64,000 bases of DNA, taken from Rhizoctonia solani (lineage: Eukaryota > Basidiomycota > Agaricomycetes > Cantharellales > Ceratobasidiaceae). The notes beneath the pieces were generated by a model. The model had not been told where the DNA came from. It saw only the letters and a list, made by a program, of their open reading frames with translations, and searched no databases. Shown here piece by piece: positions 56,963 to 64,000 of the stretch (positions within the stretch are counted from its first letter, which is position 1; the number at the start of each line of letters is the position of its first letter). The translations under genes were made by a program, and so were the position numbers. Location of the stretch: assembly GCF_016906535.1 (NCBI RefSeq), contig NC_057383.1:1860001-1924000 (forward strand), given 5' to 3'.

Positions 56963-59016
56963 AGATTATTGAGGGCAAACTCTGCTAAGGGTAATAATGA
57001 TACCCAATCCAATTGTTGATGGTTCCCAAACATGCAAATGAATATTTTGGCCTCTCGTTGTATTCGTTCTGTTTGTCCATCTGTTTGAGGATGGTAGGCT
57101 GTGGAATACATTGGTTTAATATCCAGCCTTTTGTACAGGTGGCGAATAAATTTGGCATTGAAAGTTGGTCCCCTGTCTGATACGGTGCTTCTGGGCAAGC
57201 CATGGAGTTTCCACACATATGTCACAAATAGATTTGCAATATCAATAGCAGATGAAGTGGATTGTGTGGGTATAAAATGTACCATTTTAGAGAATTGATT
57301 GATAACGGTGAGAATGGCATCAAATCCTTCTGAAACTGGTAATCCCACAATCATGTCATATGCTATGTCCTCCCAGGGGCGTTCAGGGATATGTAGTGGT
57401 TTCAACAAGCCTATGGGTAATTGATTTGTGGGTTTGGACCGAATGCAGGTTTCACAATGGTTGACGTAAGAGTTGACAAATTTTTTCAAGGATGGCCAAT
57501 AGTAATTCCTTGAGACAAGTTCTAATGTTCTAGCTTGTCCCGGATGTCCTGCCGCTAATGCATCGTGCCTAGATTCCAAGATGAGGTTCCTAATAGTGTC
57601 ATCCTTTGGTACAAATATTTTTCCTTGAAACCATAGTAATCCTTCTCTCAATTCCCAGTCTAAGACTTTTTCCTTGCCCTGGAGTTTATGTAAGATTTCT
57701 TTCAGATGGTTATCCTCATAAATTGCTTTGCCAATTAGGTCATTGATTTCCTGATCTGGGGTAATAGCTGAAACAAAAAGTTCTGGTTTCAGGAGAACCT
57801 GGTTCTCTACCCCCCCTTCAAGGGGTACTAAATCATAGCGTCGTGAGAGGATGTCTGCCTTTTTGTTCTGTGCTCCAGGTCTATAAATGATTTGGAAATT
57901 ATAGTTGACTGGGAAGTTGGCCCATCTAATCTGGCGTTTATTTAGGGATTGGGACGTGGAAAAATATTCTAAGTTCTTGTGATCTGTTAGAACTTGGACT
58001 GGTAATTTGGATCCTTCTAGCAAATGGCGCCATTCTTTAAATGCCCTAATGACTGCTAATAACTCTTTGTCAAAGATGTCATAGTTTTTCTCAGCAGGAG
58101 ATAGGGACTTGGATAAATAGGCTACCGGGGCCAATTTTCCTTCAGGGTTGCATTGGGATAGTATGGCTCCAGTGGCGTAATCCAATGCGTCACATTCCAC
58201 ATAAAATTGTTTGGTGGTATCAGGCTGTAGAAGCAAGGGTGCTGATGTGAGACATTTTTTAAGGCCATCAAACGACTGTTGTTCCGCCAAGTCCCATTTC
58301 CAAATACTATCCTTCTTGAGCAAATTATACAAGGGCCGTGCCATATTGCCAAAATTAGGGATGAATTGTCTGTAAAAGTTTACAAATCCTAAAAATTCCT
58401 GGATATTCTTGACATTCTTAGGCATTGACCAATTTATTGCATCCGTGACCTTGGATTGATTGACTTCTATGCCAAATTCCGATATGATGAACCCTAGGTA
58501 ATTGATCCTCTTGACATGGAAGTGGCATTTCTCAATATTGCAGAAAAGGTTGTTATCCTGTAGCCTTTTGAGTACCTCTCGCACATGAACTTCATGATCT
58601 TTTTCATTCAAGGAGAAGACCAGAATATCATCCAGATATATGATGACGTAAACATCCAACAGGTCTCTGAATATTTCGTTCATCATATCCTGAAAAGCCG
58701 CCGGCGCATTTGTTAATCCAAAAGGCATAACCAAGTATTCAAATAATCCATATTTTGTTTTGAAGGCTGTTTTCCATTTGTTGCCTTCTTTAATTCGGAC
58801 TAAGTTATATCCTGCCCTAAGGTCAAATTTACTAAAAATCTTAGCGCCTTGTAGTTTTTTGATAAGATTTTGTGGCAAGGGTAGGGGATAGGCATTCTTC
58901 TTGGTCATGCTGTTCAGTCGTCGATAATCTACACACATGCGTAATTTCCCGTTTTTTTTCTTGACAAATAATATGGGGGAAGCCATGGGAGATTTAGACG
59001 GGCGGATCAGGCCTGC

Positions 59017-60143
59017 TGTTATAGATAGGGAAAATAGTTGAAAAATAAAATACTCTAAAGAAGAAAGAAAGAGAATAAAAGAAGAGAAAAGACTAATAAG
59101 GTAACTGTCTAACTATAAAAGGTAGAAAACTTAGGAAGATAAGTAGTAAGAGAAATCTATGCTAGTGAAATTAGAGTATATTAGAATGGCTAGTTATCTT
59201 GCTAGATGAGTAAAGTGGTTAGTATCAGGGTGATCCCTACCAATAACCAGTAATTAGCGAATTACTGTTCAGCAGGCGACGCGAGGTACAAGCGAAGTAG
59301 TATAAAACCTGAATGTCAGTCTCCGGAACTCACTGTAATTTAATTGAGAATTATGGAAATTTATTTCCTTGTCTCCGACGGTAGACAAGGGGTTAAAGGC
59401 GTTGTGGAAGCACCAAACACTTAGCAGACAGCTAGGAAGTCTTGGCAGGGTCGCACTTAAACTGGTTCTAGGTTCCCTGTATAGGTTGGGACCGTCCTAG
59501 AGGCTATATGCGCCGAACTTAAGAGCTTTAGGCTGATTTACTATGTATGATACTTAAGAAAATCAATAGAAGTCTTTGAGAGTCACACTAGGCTGAGAGA
59601 GGATGGTAAAAAAGAGATGCATTCAAAAAGGCCAGCTCAAGGGGCTATTTATACCCTTGGAGGCCTGTGATTACTATATACAGTAGGGTGAAGAAACTAA
59701 TGTACATGACATGACATGATGAACAGAGCTAGGATGTGAGGTGAGAGCCTGTCTCCTAAAGCTATGCCTTATAAGAGTTAGTCTCTAGTTCTATAAATAT
59801 CCTTTCCCCACTAAAATACATAAGGGAAAGACTGAAACAAGTAGCTCCCATAGCAGGGCCTAGGCCTCAACTCCCAGCTACTGAGGATAGTAGCTTTTGA
59901 GAAAGCATAAAGCTGACTTAAGTACTATAGTTTAAGTAGTCCTAAGATATTAAGCCTTTTCTTTTAATAAAGCGGTATCTCCCTTAATACCTCATGTATT
60001 TACATGATTAAAAATAGTAGAATATACAGAAAAATTCAGCGAATCTTACTATATACTTTCCAAGTACTCATTAAGGAGATTTCAACGCCAATTTCCGTTC
60101 GCTTACTTTGCCATTCTTTACTGTAGTATTCTAATCCATAACA
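59017..60143 (-). repeat. 1127-bp LTR-like insertion inside pol, TSD CCTGC
   Basis: Begins TGTTATAG and ends CCATAACA (TG..CA with 6-bp inverted ends). CCTGC flanks it at 59012-59016 and 60144-60148. No coding frame. A good TATA box on the minus strand (GGTATAAATAG near 59643-59655) suggests a long solo LTR in minus orientation. A non-autonomous element is the alternative. Confidence 0.8.
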
Positions 60144-60870
60144 CCTGCCTTCAGTTGCTTTTCAATGGTTTCCCTAAGTTCCGCATCTTCCCTTGGGCCT
60201 AGGCTGTAGATGGGGCCATGTCGGGGTTTTGCGTCAGGGAGTAGCTCAATGGCAATGTTGTAAGGACGGTGGGGTGGTAATTTTGACAATTCCTCCTCTG
60301 AAAATACTCTAGCAAATTCTTGATAAAGGACAGGAATTTCTTCCACTGCTTTGAGTTCTAAAACAGCAGGTGTGGCTAAACAGTTGTTGGAACAATATAA
60401 GGAATTGAAAACAAGTGTATGTTTTTCCCACAAAATTTGGGGATTGTGTTTTTTTAACCATGACATTCCTAAAACTAATTGGTGATTGCCAATATTGGAA
60501 ATATGACATTCTAGTTCTTTGGTGTGATTGCCAATGGTACATTTAAACCAAGTAAAATGAGTGATTTGGCCAGAATCAATTTCTTGGCCATCAATAACAC
60601 GTAGTTTCTTGGGGATTGGATGTATATAGGTTGGAAGTCGATAGGTTTCTACCAAAAGAGGGTGGATGAAGCAAGAAGTTGCTCCAGAATTGATCATGGC
60701 TTTTCCTTGAAAAGGTTTAGCCAAAAAACTCGATTTTTGGGATTTAGGAGTTTCACACGGATTTGCAGAGAATGACGCATATATTTGAGATGTATTACAT
60801 AAGGACAGTATTTCAAAATCATTGTTCTCATAATGCAAATCCGCAAGCATACAGCCAAGCGCCTTACTCC

Positions 60871-62436
60871 TTAGTCGGCCTTGGCTTTTCCTTTTCCCAA
60901 CTCCTCCTCATCGGAAACAACTTCAATTCAACTTTCTTCTTTGGGCCTTTCCCAAGACCATTTGATGTTAGCCACATGTCCAGACATGGGCTTGGAGGGA
61001 CAATTGCGCGCAAAATGGCCTTTTCCGCCGCATACATGGCATGTAAGATTTGTAAAGCCTCTTCCATCCAGATCCATAGGGCCTGGACCCTTGTTTGTGG
61101 CTAACACAGGGACAGGAGCAACAATTGGTTTCACAGGGGCGGCTGCGGCAGGGCGCTCATCCTTTTTTAGAGATGGGAAAGGAATCATAGTGTCCTTTGA
61201 TTCCCCATTCCACCTGACATTTGGCATGTTGCTGGAGGTTGTACGAACAATGGAAGTGATAGCGCCCTTCTTGGCGCAACAAGTGGTTGGGTCAATCATA
61301 TAGACATTGTCCCCTACATTGAGACAAGTGCAAGCAGGAGTGGGGTTAGAAGTGGAAGTGGGGACAGCAGTAGAAGTGGCGCAAACAGTGGGGACAGAGG
61401 GGTTGGATAGACGCGTAGATTCAATATGGTTAGCAATTTCCTCTGCCTTGTCATAAACCTGTTGGGCTGTAGCACAACGCCATTGGAACATAGTTGACAG
61501 CATAATATCTTTGATGTCATTTTTGAGCCCATCATAGTACTTATCACGCAGTGTCTTGTCGCTATAACCCAAGGATACAGAGTACTGTTGGAATTCTTGA
61601 GTGTACTCCTGGGCTGACGCCCTCTGCCGTAAGTTATTCCATTTTTGGCGGTACTTTTCATCACGATTGGTATCCACGTAATGTTTAGTGAATTCCGCCC
61701 AAAATACGTCAATATTTTCCAATAAGGGGACCGCTTCTCCCCTGAACACCTTCCTTTCCTTGTATGGGCAAACCCAATCTTCAGCTGCTCCCTCAAAATA
61801 TGATGTTACCCACAAAATCTTTTCTTCATGGGATCAATTTGCTCCTTTGGCCCTTATGTAAGCCTGGCAGGCAATGATAAAATTGAGGGCGTCTTCTTTT
61901 TTGCCGCTGAACTTGTTTGGTTTGGCAAATTTTAAATCGGAATTAGAAGACATAGGGGCAGGTGGCGGGTTGATCAAGGTGGCAGTGCCAGGAGGTGGAG
62001 GCGGTGGGGGTGGAGCTGTGGATCGAGAGGAAGATTGATGAAGAAGCTGATCTTGCACAGCCTGGATGGAAGCAGCCGCTCCTTGAATTTGGTTTGAGTA
62101 AAAAATATGTTGATTTTGCAATTGATTGCAATGTTCCTCAAGTTCTGCCCTTAATAGTGATATTTGGTCACTTTGGGCTTCATAAGCCCCTTGTAGTTGC
62201 AAGAATTCTTTTTTTAAAATAATCATATTCTGTGCAACCATATCAAGGAGCTCGCAATCTGACATCTGATCAAAGGACATAGGGGAATATACATGTGGCG
62301 GCACAGCCGCAGGGGCAGGAGTATGAGTACAAGAAGATGGGGCGGACCACCCCGATTGGATTTGGGAGGGAGTCAGGCTAGTCTCTCCCATTGCGCCCAA
62401 ACCAGGCATTGTCATATGAGACTGCGAAAAACTCAT
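60871..62436 (-). pseudogene. gag of the minus-strand Gypsy element, two premature stops
   Basis: The start codon is at 62436-62434, MSFSQSHMTMPGLGAMGE. A central coiled-coil region (LLDMVAQNMIILKKEF, RAELEEHCNQLQ) and a Pro-rich tract precede the capsid-like part, FKHPNKF-type KFAKPNKFSGKKEDALNF. A TGA at 61834-61836 interrupts the frame, and capsid sequence continues after it (SHEEKILWVTSYFEGAAEDW). The zinc knuckle is CHVCGGKGHFARNC. A second TGA at 60928-60930 interrupts just before an acidic/basic tail that ends at TAA 60871-60873. The insertion of the next Gypsy copy lies immediately upstream of the start codon. Confidence 0.85.
60892..60898 (-). promoter_or_regulatory. GGGAAAA -1 frameshift heptamer, second element
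   Basis: On the minus strand gag reads TTG GGA AAA, so G GGA AAA is in the correct phase about 20 nt before the gag TAA (60873-60871). The -1 frame is open from there into the protease frame, with no intervening stop. Confidence 0.75.
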
Positions 62437-63017
62437 TGTCGTAGACACAGTTGATACCAGGGAATTTATTCCCATTTTCTCGATTTTAAACAAAGACAAA
62501 CGGACAACATTTTCAATCACGTGATCTCGGCGCTTATAACATACGCTAAGCGCCGAGCCACGTCCCCTTCCGCGCTTAGTCAGCACACGTAGCCACCTCC
62601 ACCTGATGACATCACTATGACACGTCAGTGACACGTATGCATGAGTAAGGCCAACTACGGAACGGGGTTCTTATTTGATACGGTATTGCATATAAATGTA
62701 TTTGTAATTAGTTAGCTCTGTAATATATAAGGAGGCCAACCGACCATGGTAACACCCAGGTCGATTACCTCTTGTTGCATCCTATCACTGTACAAGGACC
62801 TTAGGTCCAGTAACTACTTAGCTCACTAGTTCCACGTCGCCTTAAGCAGCTTCCCCACTGTACTTAGATAGCTCGTCGTCGCCCTTATAGGTCTAGACAC
62901 CGTAGTATAGTTGGTTGTTGTTGTAGGTAGCTTGCTCACCGCCTTACGCGGTTTTCACTTAGATACATCCGGCCGCAAGCGCCCTCCTCCTCGACGTCCT
63001 TACAGACGTCTAGGACA
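62437..63017 (+). repeat. 5' LTR of the third Gypsy copy (581 bp)
   Basis: Begins TGTCGTAGACAC and ends CTAGGACA, the same length as the element-1 LTRs, but with many substitutions against them. Confidence 0.9.
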
Positions 63018-63517
63018 CTAGGTAATCAACCTTACGTTGGTTGCAAACCGTTTTGTACCCACCACTAAGCCCCAACCACCGAGAAGAGTACCAGTACTAG
63101 CACGACCGAAATCACGTGATCGGGGCCACCTTGCGGGAAAAAATAATCAAAATTCCCCCACCCCCACGTAGTAGGAAATTGCTATAAGGCTGAATACTCC
63201 TATTGCCCGCATACCACAGGTCGCTGCACCCTCTACCTGCGGCCTTAGACAGTTGATCCACCCGCTTGCAGAAACCCTGCTCCACATCACGCCCGTCTAC
63301 GGCTGTTGATTGGTTGAAAGGACTGTCCAACGCTAGGTTGGTTGAGACAAAGGCTTAGCGTTTGAGTAGTAAAGCACTCATAAGTCCTGATATAGGCACC
63401 CCTGGCTACACAGCCTCCACTCCCCACCACTCGCCCATCATTACCTCGCGCACTCCCACTCGCTCCTCGTCCCAGGCATCTTCCCACGCTGGCCGCTCCT
63501 ACCCGCCAACACATACC

Positions 63518-64000
63518 ATGGCAACCCGTTCCCGGCCAGCCTCTTGAACCCGCTCCCCAATCAATCAAGGGGAGTTGGGATCCCACCTTCCAACAGCCCC
63601 CTATGTCGAACTCGGGGAAGTATCCCTCGAGCGAATCACAAGTCTCCTCCTTGGCCTCCTCAGCCAAGTTGAGAACCTTGAACGGAAGGTGGAAGAAGTC
63701 CGAGAAGCGGGAGTCGAAGCCCGCACCAACCTTGAGAACATCTCTCAAGCCGTCGATACTGTCAAGGATGGGCTTAGAAGCCTCCAGCTCCACGGGCCCA
63801 GGACCCCAGAAGACACCAAACCCCCGGCCGTGGAAGCAACGCCACGCCCCCTATCAAAAGTCAACCCTATTGGATCGACTAGTCGGGTCTCATTCTGGCC
63901 TGAACCGTCCAAGGGGCTCCCCGTCTTTGCCCAGCCCACTCCCATACGAGGAGTACCCCTGCGAGTCCCATCTCCCCCTCCATCTCCGCATCTCCGATCC
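63518..64000 (+). pseudogene. gag start of the third Gypsy copy, early stop
   Basis: ATG at 63518 begins MATRSRPAS. A TGA at 63545-63547 stands where element 1 has CGA (Arg). After it the frame stays open to the window end and matches element-1 gag (VELGEVSLERIT, SQAVDTVKDGLRSLQL). Expression of full Gag is therefore not expected from this copy. Confidence 0.85.

Larger units (their letters stand above)
55733..60850 (-). pseudogene. pol of the minus-strand Gypsy element, split by two insertions
   Basis: Three coding pieces. 60850-60144 holds the protease-like region (AMINSGATSCFIHP, with Asn where Asp of DSG is expected) and PPHRPYNIAIELLP. 59016-56963 holds RT (VIIYLDDILVFS), RNase H (TDHKNLEYFS) and integrase (GHPGQARTLELV, CETC, SDRGPTFN, DGQTERI). 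56401-55733 holds the rest of the integrase, an SH3-like part and a chromodomain (LVKWKGYDEGSNLWEPIDN). The frame is continuous once each insertion and one TSD copy are left out. The protease change Asp to Asn would itself inactivate processing. Confidence 0.88.
55379..62436 (-). mobile_element. second Ty3/Gypsy chromovirus, nested and decayed
   Basis: Gag, protease, RT, RNase H, integrase and chromodomain parts occur in order on the minus strand. It differs from element 1 in LTR, gag and pol sequence. It is broken by solo-LTR-like insertions at 56402-56962 and 59017-60143 and by another Gypsy copy at 62437. Gag has two in-frame stops. Confidence 0.9.
62437..64000 (+). mobile_element. third Gypsy copy (same family as element 1), truncated by the window end
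   Basis: 5' LTR, leader and gag start only. It is inserted next to CTCAT (62432-62436); the second copy of that TSD must lie outside the window. Leader and gag are close to element 1 at nucleotide level. Confidence 0.9.

Overview
The window looks like basidiomycete nuclear DNA, most likely a Ceratobasidiaceae/Rhizoctonia-like Agaricomycete. The reasons are the many 48-70 nt introns with GT-AG borders, a NACHT-WD40 STAND protein, DUF2235 (Tle1-like) hydrolases, a Tnp2-type CACTA transposase and chromodomain Ty3/Gypsy elements. The genus is inferred from gene content, not shown.

Left part (1-42.1 kb) is a gene-bearing arm. In order it holds: the 3' end of ribosomal stalk protein P1; tRNA adenosine deaminase TAD2 (-); an MFS sugar/quinate-type transporter (-); a mirrored block of two DUF2235 genes flanking two cytochrome c-like genes (6.4-16.4 kb); NADPH oxidase NoxA (+); Mn superoxide dismutase (-); a large NACHT-WD40 protein (+); a histidine acid phosphatase (+); an MBD4-like HhH-GPD DNA glycosylase (+); two head-to-head paralogues of an unrecognised beta-rich family (33.2-38.3 kb); a small SERBP1/HABP4-like protein (+); and cyclophilin-40 (+). 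NoxA and SOD being neighbours gives a superoxide source and sink side by side, but nothing in the sequence shows co-regulation.

Right part (43.4-64 kb) is a nested transposon nest. A minus-strand Tnp2/CACTA transposase gene (43451-53814) is split by a nearly complete Ty3/Gypsy chromovirus (43789-50224, TSD GGTCA) and by an opposite-facing solo LTR (50261-50830, TSD GGGTC). To its right lie a spliced Cys/Ser/Arg-rich ORF (+) and a second, minus-strand Gypsy element (about 55.4-62.4 kb). That element is itself interrupted by two solo-LTR-like insertions (56402-56962, TSD AGATT; 59017-60143, TSD CCTGC). At its gag start codon it is cut by a further Gypsy copy that runs off the window end (62437 onward).

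Main points of interest: (i) the mirror-image DUF2235/cytochrome c module, with cyanovirin-like N-terminal regions and cytochromes that lack the axial Met; (ii) a GGGAAAA -1 frameshift heptamer in the correct phase at the gag/pol junction of two different Gypsy elements; (iii) LTR divergence made only of transitions, almost all at CpG, together with CGA-to-TGA stops, in a locus that also carries an MBD4-like glycosylase; (iv) a sequence block shared by LTRs of two families; (v) two GC-AG introns. Exon borders were derived by hand from splice consensus and reading frame.
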